DNA from: Cardinalis cardinalis
Taxonomy: Eukaryota; Chordata; Aves; Passeriformes; Cardinalidae
DNA length: 64,000 bases
Assembly: GCA_014549065.1 (NCBI GenBank)
Contig: JACDOX010000008.1
Location: 6,076,001 to 6,140,000, forward strand
Direction: 5' to 3'
Shown: piece by piece, positions 52,001 to 60,972 of the stretch
How positions within the stretch are numbered: position 1 is the first letter of the stretch
How the letters are laid out: each line of letters opens with the position of its first letter
Notes under the pieces: generated by a model
Database searches by the model: none
What the model saw: only the letters and a program-made list of their open reading frames with translations
Told to the model about the DNA's origin: nothing
Program-made: the position numbers and the translations under genes

Positions 52001-55000
52001 GTCTCTTAATGCCAGGGAACATTGTGTTTAACAGTCAGGTGTATTCACTCCCTGTTTTTCTGTTGCAGTCATGTGGCTGGGATATGGTGTGGGTGCTGAA
52101 ATCCAGATAACGTCAGTAAACATTCTTGCAGTTGGAACAACTAGTCTTATTTATCTGTTTCCCTCTTCTTTAACATAAAATGTTGGTATGTTTCTCATAC
52201 TTTGTTTTGGTTAGATTGTAGCCATGCTTTCCTCTGAAAGAAGGACATGCGTAGGAGCCTGGAGGATTATCAGCCTCTAATTAAAAGGGCTTGTTCTTCC
52301 CAAAATAAGCTCTGTGTGGTGACTCACTACTAGTAGACACTGTCAGAACTCTCCCATTCCCCTTTACAGGTCTTTTGTAGCTTCAGAAACCCTGATAATA
52401 AGCTTTAAGTGATTAGAAGGGAGTAGGGAGTACTATTCTGGGATGATGAATGCTACAGTAGCAGAAAGTTCTAGTGGAGGCAAACTGTCTTTTAGTAGTT
52501 CTCCAGAAGGTAGTTCTGTCCATTCCTGTGTTGGTGAGAGGAGGATCTGGGTGGAGTGCTCTAATCAATTGTAGTGCTTTCTCTTGAACAGGTAGATTTG
52601 GAACAGGCCTTCTTCCACAACCAGCCTCCTTCCCTACAGAGGACAGTGGAATTTGTGGCAGAGAGGGTGGGATCCAACTGTGTGAAGCACATCAAGTAAG
52701 TGCTGGTCACCTGTTCTGTGACTTAAGAAGTAACTTTACATTATAATTAGACAAAGAGTTGATCCTTTAAGCTTGTGTGTATGGGGGAAGGAAGCTTTCC
52801 TGGGGACGTGCTGTGTAGCAGAACACCAAGGCTGTGCAGGGCTGACCAGCAACATCTGCTGTTGTAGAGGGGAATTTGGAAGGAGTGTAGAGAGGAGGGG
52901 GATACATCTGTGGGACCCTTTGTATGTGAATGCAGTGCAGCATTGAGACTTTTTGGCCTGTTCAGAGCATTCTTGCTAACGATAGGAAAATCTCCTATCA
53001 GAAATGACCTCTGGAGGTCACTTGATCCAAACTCCTGCTCAAAGCAGGCCCAGCTTTCAAGTTAGGTCAGGTTTATTGGCACCTTTTCCAGTTGGAAAAG
53101 TTTCCATCTCTTAAGGATGAGGATTCAGCCGCCTCTTGCTACCATATTCCAATGCTCAATTTTCCCAGCCTTTGTGAATAATGTTTCCTTGTCAGATATC
53201 CTGTCAGAATATCTATCCATTGTTCTATCTTGTGGATATTCCTGTCAATCTTCAGCAGTGCTCTTCCTGGAAGTCTTATTTTGTCTTCTCTGTAAATTTC
53301 CTTCTCCGTTCATCTTTTTTTTGTCTCCAGGCTAGGTGAAACTGACTCCTCCTTGTAAGTGTGTGCTCCAGCATTCCAGCTATTTTAATAATTTTTTTCT
53401 TTTCTCCTGCAGTTACTCAAATTGTCAATGGCTTTCTTGTCCTGAGATCCCAAAGCTGGACACAATACTCCAGATGCAGCCTCACAGTGATGAGGGAAGC
53501 AGTAACTTCCCTTGACTTGCTGGCTGCACTATTGCTTTTGTCAGCCCAGTATAAGGTTGGCTTTCTTTGGACACTCCTAACTCCCTTCCCTTGTTCTGGG
53601 AACCCCAGGTCCTTTCTGCAGAGCTGCTCTGTAGCCAGTAGACCCTAGCCTGTACAGATGCACAGTCAGCCCCATTTGTCCCTCTTTTCACAGCCCTCCT
53701 GTGTGGCAGCCCTGCCTTCCGGCTCATGAGCTTGCTCAGTTTGCAGTTTTCTGTTTTCCAGCTTGCTGAAGGCATTAAATGTTATCAGCCCCAAGGAATG
53801 GTCGTTGCAGTGGGCTGTTGCTGAATCTTTGAACCTCTGAGCACTATCAATTGAGCATACAGGGGTACTGCTGCCAGAAAGGAGACCTGTAACCAAAAAA
53901 GTTTTTGCTGAAACCTTAAGGCTTTTGACTCTTGAATCTTAGTACTGTTTTGGTGTCTTCTTTGCTGTTGTCTTCCACACACGCAGAACAAGGAGGTGAT
54001 ATAGATGATACAGCATGATTGATTTGTTTTTAGCAGAGTGGCTTATTGCATTTGAGATGGGTGTCCCCCTAAACTGGGGAGAAGAGCTGGGTACAGTTAG
54101 TGTGCACTGTTTCTTGTATTGATTTCAGTCTGCCTGATTGTTCTTCGTTTTGTTGCAGGGCAACACTGGTAGCAGAGCTAGTTCAAAGGGCTGAAGCCAT
54201 GTTGCAAGAAAAGGTGAAGGAGGAGGATGTTAATCATGACAAACTGCTTGAAGAGGTGTGCACTCATCTGTATGAGGAAGGGGCCCAGGCACTCATCAAA
54301 GGCAGAGAGTAAGGAGAAAAAGTTATTTAAACATGTGCCTTCCTATCTCTTCTTACTGCAGAATCTATAAGCCTAATTTAGCTTGACCTGTCATGCTCAG
54401 ATTCTGGTAATTATAAACCATGCCCTCTGCTCTTGTTATGGTGAGTGTCTGCTGTGCTCCAACCAGTTAATACTGGGTTTGTAGGAAGGAATAAAGGTGC
54501 TGTGTGTCCCTCTGCTCCACACAGACATCCGCTGCAGCTATTGTATTTCCCTTCTTTGGAAAATTGATATTGCAGCTTAGTTGCTTGTAATTACCCTTTC
54601 CTTGTCTTGTTCTTTTAGTCTGATTTATTGCATTGCTACATAATGAACCTCTGAGTGTTGTCCAAGAACCTAGACTAATCCCATGGCACACTTTCTTCCT
54701 TTTCTTGTAGATTTTGCAAAAAAAAAGGTCCTGAGGCAGTAAGAGTGTTGTTGCCAGAAGAGACATCTGCAGCAGTATGTATTTTCCCTATAACCTATTA
54801 AAAGCCTTGACTTTAAGACTGGATCATTACCATTTTTCCATTGCTGCTTCACTTATCCCTTAATAGCTCAGGTAAAGAAAATCTATTGATGTCCTCATGG
54901 GAGGACTGAGTGATAACTAACAAGAGTCACTTCTACTGGGCTGCCTTGCATATTGTGGGTAAAGTGATACTCCAGCTCATAGCTGACTAATGAGGCTAGA

Positions 55001-58000
55001 ATGTAATAGGAATTGCATTTATCTTGCAATGATAATGCATTTGTTTTAGCATCAACTTCCACAAGAAGTTGATAAGGTTTTTGGAAAATCAAAATGGCTC
55101 AGTTGTATTGCTCAAACCAGCTGTTTCCGTAGAGATGGTGGTGGACAGTTTAATTGTTGCATTCCAAAACTAAGCTTTTTCCTCTAGACTTCCTTCTGAA
55201 TTTTCACTGACTGCAGTGCTGTGGCTGATAGTAAATCTCCTGTGATTTGTTATCCTCCCTGTAAAGGTTTTAAGTAGTGCAGAAAACATCGCGGTGGAGC
55301 TGGCTACTGAGAGAGCCTGTGGCTGGCTCTCTGCCAACATTGCAGGTGAGTCTTTTTACCTTGAACTGGAGCTTCTAACCTGTGCATTGTGCTCTTTTTT
55401 TCTGAGATCAAGGGACAGACAGTGTTATAAAGTANTTGGTCCTACTTGGTTTTTTTTAGTGGAAAGTATGCAGTTGCCCTGTTCCTCCTTGTTTAGGAAG
55501 TATAGAAATGATTTCTAGCTCTAAGAATCTTCTTTGGGGATCTTTTGGGCTTGGCCCATGGTAGTGATTTTTAGTTATGAAGTCTTGTAGGATGGTGAGA
55601 GTAAATGCTTCTGGAAATGTCATCTAGGCTGAAGTTGTCTTAGCACTTCCAGTGTATACAGACAACTGCTCTCTCAAACCATCTTATGGTCACATGTACA
55701 GAGTGCTTCTGAAATCTCCTGTAAAACAAACACTTCTTGGACTGAGTGCATTTTCTGCAGGCTTTGTGAAGGCAAATTTAGTCCTTTTATTCTGTAATAC
55801 TGCACTGGCAACTCTTCAGAATCGCTGAAAACCCATTTTTTCAAGAGGTTGGGCCAAAAGCCTGGGGAAGAATGTCCAAGTACCATTTGCAGCCACAGGA
55901 GTTTAGTGTTTTGGATGCTGATCAAAATGTATTTTTGTAGAAGACATATGGTTTTTATGGGCACAGTGGTTGAACTAGCATGATCACACTGAATCAGCTT
56001 TCTACTTTGGCATTGCCTTCTGGCTTAGCTACTGTGTTTGTTAAACCTATGGAAATATTTTAATGGGAAGTGAGATGAGTTGCCAGTTGTACTTGGCAGT
56101 GATGGGTGGCTGTCTTCTACAGCTGTGGATTAGTACACCCTCTCCAGATTTGCCTCTGCACATTAAATATAGTAAGAGGTCAGGGAGAGGGGGTTGAAGA
56201 TGTACACTGTGGCCCTTGGAATGAAAGGCTGAGAGTGTTTGGAAATGAGTCTCTGCTTCAGTGGAGACAAAAACTGAAGCAGACAGGATTTGTTCTCTGT
56301 TCTCTATAGCACTCATCAAAAGGGAAGTGAAGGCAACCTTCAACAGAATGCTGAAAGTCCCAGGCTTTCCCTTGCCAGGCGAGGATGCTCTTGAGTTGAG
56401 AAGGGACTGTCCTCCAGGCTGTCAGCACTGTGCTCCATTTCCCTCCCAGATCATCAATGAGATTAAGGTACATGGTATTCACTTCCTGGCTTGCCTTTCT
56501 GTTTTTCACATTGGTATTTTTGTGGTTTGTTTTTGTTGTTGTTTTGTGGGGTTTTCTTTGTTAGTTTGGTGTTTTTTTAAGAGAAGGTTCTGGTTCTGAG
56601 GAGGTGGCTGTGGGGAGTGCTTAGGAAGCGTGATAAAAAGTTCTCAGGTTTTTTCCAACCCCTGCTTGCTGTGTCTAGATCAGAGTTCCCTGCTAGGAGT
56701 GCTGTCTCAAATACAGGATTTCTGGTAGCATGGCAGTGTGGCCTTTTTGATATGAGTAGGATGGAAACCACAGTGCAGACCCCATGGTATTGTGTGCAAT
56801 TTTGCAATCATTTAACGTAGCCACCCGATAAGGAAAAGAATTCTGAACACCTCACCTTTCACTGCTGCGTGTTCTGACTGTGTTTTCTGCAGCTGCTTGT
56901 CTGCTTGACAAACAAGTAATGCTGGTTATCACTGTCATTGCTTTCCCAGCAGTTGTGTGAAAATGAGTTCACATCCTTTAATGCTTTCTTGCTTGTGCTA
57001 AAAAAAGGAAGGTAAGATGTATGAGGAAACCTCTGGGTTGGCACTGACAATGTAAGAGGCGTCTGGATTTCTGTAGCACTTCTGCCATGCACTGCTTGCT
57101 GTGCTGTGAAATTTATCTAGAGCTTTCAGTGCTAGTACTTTTAAGAAATATGAATTTGTTGCCATCATTGAATTTTACTTCATAACATTAGTGAGAACTG
57201 TGCTAGAAAATGAGATCTTGGTAAGGTTGTGGAAAATCAGCTTTACTCTGTCTTATGAAATGTATATATACTAACTTAGGCTCTGGTTTTAATGAGGACC
57301 CAAGAACTATTTATGAACTGCTCTGTCACAGGCCTAAGGATCTGTTTGTGGAAGAGCAGGATACTAATGTGTGTGTTACTGTTGTCTTTCTCATCAAGGA
57401 TGTTCTCTGTGTTGCTGTGGGCCCACGGGAGGAGGGTGAAGTGGTTGACTACGTGTGGCTGGAGTGCTTGCTGGGAAGACTGAGTCAGACACTTCAATGC
57501 AGAAAGGTAAAAGATGTAAAACAGCAGCATAAACTCCCTTTGAATCACTTTGGGCTGTCTTGATACCTGTAAAAAATTAATTTCTTTGCCTCACAGTTGA
57601 GTTCAGTTGAGGGGTTTTTATTTGAGCTCAAATGTGGCAAAGTTGCACTGCATTTTTTTATACTGTGTAGATCTAATTGTTACTTCAGTTTGCCTTTGTG
57701 GATATATGACCGTTTTGTCTTTCAGTCTTTAGTGGCCTCCTCATTACAGCTCTGTGCTTCTTGATGTAAATTGCCTGCTCTTCTCGGGTATTTTTTATTG
57801 CTTGTGAAGCCCTGTTTTGTCCAGTCTGCTGTATGGGGAAAAAAAACCAAAACTTTTTTGGTGTTTTCCAGTTCATATGTCCCACATCAGAACAGCAGCT
57901 GGCCAAGTGCACGGTTGAGTTGGCATCTTTGCTGGGTAAGTGAGTTATGATAAGCTATTTAAGACTGAAATCTCTTATTACAGTTCCCTTAGATCCTTGA

Positions 58001-60972
58001 GGTCAGAGATGTGAGTGTTAAGAGCTCATGGATATTTAGTTCTCTTTGGTGTCACTGAGTCTGAAGATTTTTTTTCTGTCAGTTTGGATGGTTACTCTTA
58101 TTCCCATTTACATTCTGCAAAACAGAGTTGTTCAGTGACTAACCATCCCTCTGATCTGTTTTACATCTGTTGTTTTTTATTTATTGACACCTTCAGTTAA
58201 ATATGGGATATGTTTTCCAGTATTTCTGCCTCTGAAAAATTGTGGTAGAGTTTGGGCTTTTTTCACTAAAAGTAAGGGCCTTTTCCATTAAATTATGTTT
58301 TTATGGCTTTTTTAGGGAAAGAATGGAAGTGGTTTTTTTTTATTATGACTCCTGTGAACATTTTCAGTCTGTTTTTTTCTCTTGCTCTGATGTGTAAAGA
58401 CAGTTTTCTCTGAGCAGGAGCTTGTGATCTCAATGCAGGTGTGTTCTTCATGGGCAACTGCCTTCTAATTTTGTGGGTTTAGAACCATCTTTAGAAGTTT
58501 TATACATAATTTGTCTTTCCAGAAGGCAGTTCACATCTGAATATTGTGAAATTTATTCTGGGGGCAGCAGGGTCAACCTGTCCCGTTCCATTAGACTGTA
58601 CCAAGGAAGAACTGGTATCTTCCTTCTGTATGTTCATCTGCAGTTAAGCACTGTTCAGTTTTGCTTTCACTTGTGAAAGTCATGTAACTCTGCCTATAGT
58701 CTAAACTATGGACAGCTGTTCAGTCTGTCTATAGACTTAAATGTTTAACTGTGCTACTCTTCTCTCCTTTGCAGTAACACCTAGGTTCTCTTTGACTAAA
58801 TATTAGGCTGTCTTTCAGGACTTGGGCCTATATTCCAACCAATTGGTGTTCTTTGTCTGAGGAATAGAAATCTCTTCCTATGTCATGCTGTCTGTATAGT
58901 TTCAAAGCTCATAATTTTGAAATATTGAGCTAATATTTCCAAACTCCAGTCCTCTTAGATTCACTGGTTTCTATTCCCTAATTGTGCTGCTGAACCAAGA
59001 TGATGACTAGAAAAGGAAATAATGCAGCTATAGGAGTTCATTTTTCATCTTTCTCTTAGTTTCAGATCATGTTCCTCTGAGTCTTGGGATCAAATCCCCA
59101 GAGAAGAGCCCTGAGAGGCTGCCTGTAAAGAACAATCCCACCTATGACCTCCTAAAGCTGCTGTTCTCCATCTGGAAGGAGGACTTTGGGACATCTGTGC
59201 CTGTGCAGCTGATCTTCAGCAAGAAGAACATGGGTTATCTTGCAGAAGCCAAGCAGCGAGAGGTAAAGCCCATCCTGATGTGAGGGGCAGGCTGGCATTT
59301 GTGTAGGAATTCTGCCAAGCCTGCAGTGCTCACTGGGGCTCGTGTGACTGAGGCCAGTGGGGTTTGGCCAGCAGGCAGGCCTTGTTTCTGTGGGGCAGTG
59401 GAAGAGAGGGATGTGTACAGCTTGTCAGGGGTTGGTACCTACCTGGGGGCTCTCAGGAAGGCACAGTTTTGGTTAGGAGCCAATGGCAAAATGGCCCATT
59501 TGGCCTGGGATATTGCAAGGGCTGAACACGTGACTGTCTTTGGTTGCAGCCCTGTGCCTTTTATCAGCTTGCATTTCCGCATGTGTGTTGGCCTTACAAA
59601 CACCCCTATTTAATTTCAGGCTAAACCCAGCTTATTTCAGGAATCAAAAAATCCTGTTTCCTATTTCCAAAGGAAATCAAAGAATCCAATTCCTGTTTCA
59701 GGAATCCTGTTCTTTATCAGGCAGGAATTTAATTCTTGGTGTNTTTATAGATGGAGAATTTATAATACCATATACTTATTTTATGGTAGAGGAAAATCAA
59801 CATATGAACTAAAGAAATTGTATTCATTCATTCTGGATATTGCTCTTGCCCTCATTGTCCCATGCAGATAGATAACGTGCTTGCTCCTTTTTCCCATGTT
59901 CTGATGCAAAAATAAAAGTGTGAATTATACATGGATGAAGAAACAAGCACACAATCCATTTCTTTTTGAGTTGTTGGTATTTTCTTCTCTTGTGCAGTGG
60001 GATTTGTTTCTTTTCCTGCTTCATGGTCTTATAGAACATGAACTAATGAGAACTAGTGAAATCCAGTGTTGCCTGCATATCCTTGAAGAGCTCCCTTGGC
60101 CCTCAGTAAGTAATTAGATTTGCACGAAGAATAAGTTAAATAAAAAGTAAAGCTATGTAATCCTTGTATTTCTATTTAATATGGCTAAGGCCCATAACCT
60201 TCCCATCTGTTGTTCCTGCTTAATGCAAAGGAAGGACTGGTTTGCAACAAGCTTGTTTCTGTTGCTGGCGTTTGGCTGAAAGCTGTACTTGTGTGAATCC
60301 AACATTGCCCATGCAGTGAAACGTTTCCAAGAAAATTGTAAGCCAGTTTGGAGACCAGCTGGCTCAGTTACCAGTTCTCAGTTCTAGCCTGAGTGTGCTT
60401 GCTGCCTTCCAGCTGAGAATGATGTGTTGGGAAGTGTCTTAACTGACCAGCCTTGCACTTATATCCCTGTGCCTCCTACCACCAGAGCTTGAGAGCAGTT
60501 GGAATGTTCTAGAGGAGTCTCACTATTCTGGCCACAATCAAAATGTAGAAATCCACCCAAATGCCTTACTAAAAATGAACCATATTCCAAGGCTGAGCAC
60601 TTGCAGGTTGGAGCAGTTTTAACCATTTAAATTGTGGCAGTGATCTTGTCTTGAGAAGGGTGTGGGGATCAGAGGGGAGACTGAGAATGTCTGCAGTCAA
60701 TTCTGTAGTTCCTCTGGGTTTTTGCACTGGAAAACTGTCAACATGCTTAACCTTATTAAACATAAATTTTTTTTAATGGAAAAATTAAGTCAGTCTCTTT
60801 TGTTTCCATTACTAAGGGTTCTCTGGTTTGTGTCTGTTTGTTGCAGGATTTTGTAAAAGACCTGAAAAGGCTGTCCCAAGTATTTGTATCAGAACATCAG
60901 ATGGAGGAGCACAGGACTAAACCTTGTGACCTGACCAGACAATCTTTAGCTACTGTGACCACACAAAGTTAG
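30944..60972 (+). CDS. CDAN1: Codanin-1, complete, 28 coding exons
   Basis: Codanin-1 binds the histone chaperone ASF1 and restrains it in the cytosol, limiting histone H3-H4 supply. Its C-terminal region pairs with the nuclease CDIN1, and loss of either in humans causes congenital dyserythropoietic anaemia type I. All 28 coding exons can be placed with GT-AG borders and continuous phase, totalling 3954 nt and 1317 residues; human codanin-1, also 28 exons as I recall, is about 1227. The N-terminus (MAAVLELLLQEEV, PTPAKTP), the ASF1-binding B-domain-like motif SRRINPTPVS (residues 271-280), LKLLAENER, SFQPETDNR, CPPPSFPGCQQFFRDFILS, LLSLRLLAKFLGF, GGFMRKITPT, HNQPPSL and EFVAERVGSNCVKHIKATLV are strongly conserved. 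The extra length lies in exons 2-4. The protein ends TTQS. No frame break is seen. Confidence 0.97.
31040..33603 (+). other. CDAN1: CDAN1 intron 1
   Basis: Intron of about 2.6 kb. The first 550 bp are still CpG island and the rest is ordinary sequence with no recognised exon or repeat. Open frames here are short and compositionally unremarkable. Confidence 0.8.
33604..34304 (+). CDS. CDAN1: CDAN1 exon 2 (residues 33-265)
   Basis: Acceptor TCTCTTGTAG. Encodes LLQKDFVPFLLNFLREQ and NGPPTPAKTP, then a long Ser/Arg/Gly-rich low-complexity linker and LNNLEEFPPMG near the end. The linker is longer and more Ser-rich than I recall in human. Donor AA|GTAAGA, phase 2. Confidence 0.95.
35892..36098 (+). 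CDS. CDAN1: CDAN1 exon 3 (residues 266-334), ASF1-binding motif
   Basis: Opens NKSKPSRRINPTPVS. The RRINPTPV core matches the B-domain type motif by which HIRA and CAF-1 p60 bind ASF1. It continues PLSKPKTCFTSTPVS and ends LQEEREMLKKER. Donor CG|GTACAG, phase 2. Confidence 0.95.
36138..36230 (+). mobile_element. Avian ERVL-type LTR fragment (decayed)
   Basis: CCTGGTTCCAGCCAGGACAG then GGTTAATTTTTCAGTAGCC resembles the start of a common bird ERVL LTR. It is followed at once by GGGGGCATGGCCAGGACA and a decayed AATATCCAAAC, which resemble a later part of the same LTR. It would thus be an internally deleted solo-LTR remnant with no viral genes. It lies 40 bp downstream of CDAN1 exon 3. Judged from memory of the family only. 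Confidence 0.45.
38386..38579 (+). CDS. CDAN1: CDAN1 exon 4 (residues 335-399)
   Basis: Acceptor TTGAATTTCAG. Encodes a poorly conserved linker and ends with the conserved LAQLYSSCIA. Donor G|GTGAGG, phase 1. Confidence 0.93.
38988..39107 (+). CDS. CDAN1: CDAN1 exon 5 (residues 400-439)
   Basis: Encodes ENLVPNIFLELFFVLQLLTS, a conserved hydrophobic helical stretch, then an acidic EDGDSDPE. Donor G|GTAAGC, phase 1. Confidence 0.94.
39983..40061 (+). CDS. CDAN1: CDAN1 exon 6 (residues 440-465)
   Basis: Short exon encoding FESVHNCVYFAVQVLDYQY. Donor GA|GTGAGT, phase 2. Confidence 0.92.
40452..40572 (+). CDS. CDAN1: CDAN1 exon 7 (residues 466-506)
   Basis: Encodes EIISHLEKGMLKLLAENER and LRQAYESSTAK, nearly identical to human in the LKLLAENER block. 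Phase 0 at the donor AAG|GTAAAA. Confidence 0.95.
41578..41687 (+). CDS. CDAN1: CDAN1 exon 8 (residues 507-542)
   Basis: Encodes VSFQPETDNRSNFPSDRAF and ends FKKQ plus AG of a split Arg codon. Conserved block in codanin-1. Confidence 0.95.
42384..42473 (+). CDS. CDAN1: CDAN1 exon 9 (residues 543-572)
   Basis: Encodes DIFYELLREWEDNNEKTGWD then FERVLGNKI. Acceptor TTGGTTCACAG; donor AG|GTAGGA. Confidence 0.95.
43508..43583 (+). CDS. CDAN1: CDAN1 exon 10 (residues 573-598)
   Basis: Encodes AMMAHLSATCNHSHFARLFQ then KQLIQ. Ends in phase 0 before GTAAAT. Confidence 0.94.
43801..43850. repeat. Exact-type tandem duplication, 25-bp unit x2
   Basis: GAGAACATAAAGAGTTGTAA plus GCACT at 43801-43825 is repeated at 43826-43850 with one terminal-region change (GCATT). 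It lies in CDAN1 intron 10. A 10-bp duplication (CAGAAATAAT x2) lies just upstream near 43746-43765. Confidence 0.88.
44784..45122 (+). mobile_element. CR1 LINE fragment in CDAN1 intron 10
   Basis: Long sense-orientation match to the CR1 3' region by eye: CTGGAGTGCTGTGTCCAGTC, GAGACCTGGGAATATTCATC, GAAGAAGAGAAGGTTCCAGG, CTATAAATACCTGCTGGAAG, then GGTTGGATTAGATGATCCAA and the decayed terminal CAGTTCTGCAGTTCTG. Small internal deletions are evident. It is the best-preserved plus-strand CR1 in the window. Confidence 0.88.
45595..45803 (+). CDS. CDAN1: CDAN1 exon 11 (residues 599-667)
   Basis: Encodes MCKGPIGGGASWGDTP, then VLNMLGSDNLSRLKRLQERF and CPPPSFPGCQQFFRDFILSA, all conserved. Donor AG|GTGAGT, phase 2. 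Confidence 0.96.
46435..46549 (+). CDS. CDAN1: CDAN1 exon 12 (residues 668-706)
   Basis: Encodes YQFNQHLMDSLCLKILELNG and the acidic EHEHSDGEADMEEQ. The acceptor TTTTGCTGAAG has a weak tract, but phase and homology fix it. Confidence 0.93.
47353..47496 (+). CDS. CDAN1: CDAN1 exon 13 (residues 707-754)
   Basis: Encodes DEKKRFTVALLSLRLLAKFL, GFLVFLPYR and LQDSALALRNQ. Phase 0 at both ends. Confidence 0.96.
48114..48280 (+). CDS. CDAN1: CDAN1 exon 14 (residues 755-809)
   Basis: Encodes TLPVLDILKLLRQSIRDQRS, then LTIPWIVEYLSLVDHIAPFL and YYRKVFGLLLQVY. Donor AG|GTAAGA, phase 2. Confidence 0.95.
48825..48906 (+). CDS. CDAN1: CDAN1 exon 15 (residues 810-837)
   Basis: Encodes LMVLSEDKEMSFLNKLLILA then VLGWLFQ. 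Acceptor TGCATGGCAG; phase 0 at the donor. Confidence 0.95.
49597..49686 (+). CDS. CDAN1: CDAN1 exon 16 (residues 838-867)
   Basis: Encodes VPSVPEELFFAADDRQERFV then MDTVTSAQAL. Matches the human IPTVPEDLFF block. Phase 0 at both ends. Confidence 0.94.
50719..50773 (+). CDS. CDAN1: CDAN1 exon 17 (residues 868-885)
   Basis: Shortest coding exon, 55 nt: DFVPLVDQQLLYTCCPYL plus one base. Acceptor TTTTCTCACCAG, donor G|GTGAGT. Confidence 0.94.
51334..51383. repeat. Tandem duplication, 25-bp unit x2
   Basis: AAACTGTATGTTAAACCTGT plus ATCAC at 51334-51358 is repeated at 51359-51383 with two substitutions. It lies in CDAN1 intron 17. Confidence 0.87.
51792..51925 (+). CDS. CDAN1: CDAN1 exon 18 (residues 886-930)
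   Basis: Encodes GELRKLLASFVAGSG and KNGGFMRKITPT, then a variable linker ending KLQ. Phase 0 at the donor. Confidence 0.95.
52592..52695 (+). CDS. CDAN1: CDAN1 exon 19 (residues 931-964)
   Basis: Encodes VDLEQAFFHNQPPSLQRTVE then FVAERVGSNCVKHI, one of the most conserved parts of codanin-1. Donor AA|GTAAGT, phase 2. Confidence 0.96.
52985..53785 (-). mobile_element. CR1 LINE, about 800 bp, antisense in CDAN1 intron 19
   Basis: Read on the plus strand it is the reverse complement of a CR1 3' region: ATGACCTCTGGAGGTCACTT, CTCCTGCTCAAAGCAGGCCC, GGACACAATACTCCAGATGC, TTCCCTTGACTTGCTGGCTG, CCCCAGGTCCTTTCTGCAGA and, at the far end, CAGCTTGCTGAAGGCATTAA. Several internal stretches are missing or scrambled. 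It makes up more than half of intron 19 (52696-54158). Confidence 0.85.
54159..54308 (+). CDS. CDAN1: CDAN1 exon 20 (residues 965-1014)
   Basis: Encodes KATLVAELVQRAEAMLQEKV, then LLEEVCTHLYEEGAQALIKG and R. Amphipathic helices. Donor GA|GTAAGG, phase 2. Confidence 0.95.
54711..54774 (+). CDS. CDAN1: CDAN1 exon 21 (residues 1015-1036), contains coding A9 run
   Basis: Encodes EFCKKKGPEAVRVLLPEETS then AA. Nine consecutive A residues at 54718-54726 encode the three Lys. Start of the region known to bind CDIN1. Phase 0 at the donor GCA|GTATGT. Confidence 0.92.
55267..55345 (+). CDS. CDAN1: CDAN1 exon 22 (residues 1037-1062)
   Basis: Encodes VLSSAENIAVELATERACGW then LSANI, nearly the human sequence. 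Donor G|GTGAGT. An ambiguous base (N) sits in the intron at 55435. Confidence 0.95.
56310..56467 (+). CDS. CDAN1: CDAN1 exon 23 (residues 1063-1115)
   Basis: Encodes ALIKREVKATFNRMLKV, a variable stretch, CPPGCQHCAPFPSQ and IINEIK. Spaced Cys/His residues (CxxxCxxC-like) are conserved in human but I know of no established metal site. Confidence 0.94.
57399..57506 (+). CDS. CDAN1: CDAN1 exon 24 (residues 1116-1151)
   Basis: Encodes DVLCVAVGPREEGEVV and LLGRLSQTLQCRK. Phase 0 at both ends. Confidence 0.94.
57872..57935 (+). CDS. CDAN1: CDAN1 exon 25 (residues 1152-1172)
   Basis: Encodes FICPTSEQQLAKCTVELASL then L. Acceptor GTGTTTTCCAG; donor G|GTAAGT, phase 1. Confidence 0.94.
59060..59262 (+). 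CDS. CDAN1: CDAN1 exon 26 (residues 1173-1240)
   Basis: Encodes VSDHVPLSLGIKSPEKSPER, then LLKLLFSIWKEDFGTSVPVQ and LIFSKKNMGYLAEAKQRE. Phase 0 at the donor. Confidence 0.95.
59998..60105 (+). CDS. CDAN1: CDAN1 exon 27 (residues 1241-1276)
   Basis: Encodes WDLFLFLLHGLIEHELMRTS then EIQCCLHILEELPWPS. Acceptor TCTCTTGTGCAG. Phase 0 at both ends. Confidence 0.95.
60847..60972 (+). CDS. CDAN1: CDAN1 exon 28, terminal coding (residues 1277-1317)
   Basis: Encodes DFVKDLKRLSQVFVSEHQME, a diverged tail, and TTQS before TAG at 60970-60972. The frame is fixed by the DFxxxLxxLSxxF match and the closing QS shared with human. Confidence 0.94.
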   Translation, partial: DFVKDLKRLSQVFVSEHQMEEHRTKPCDLTRQSLATVTTQS

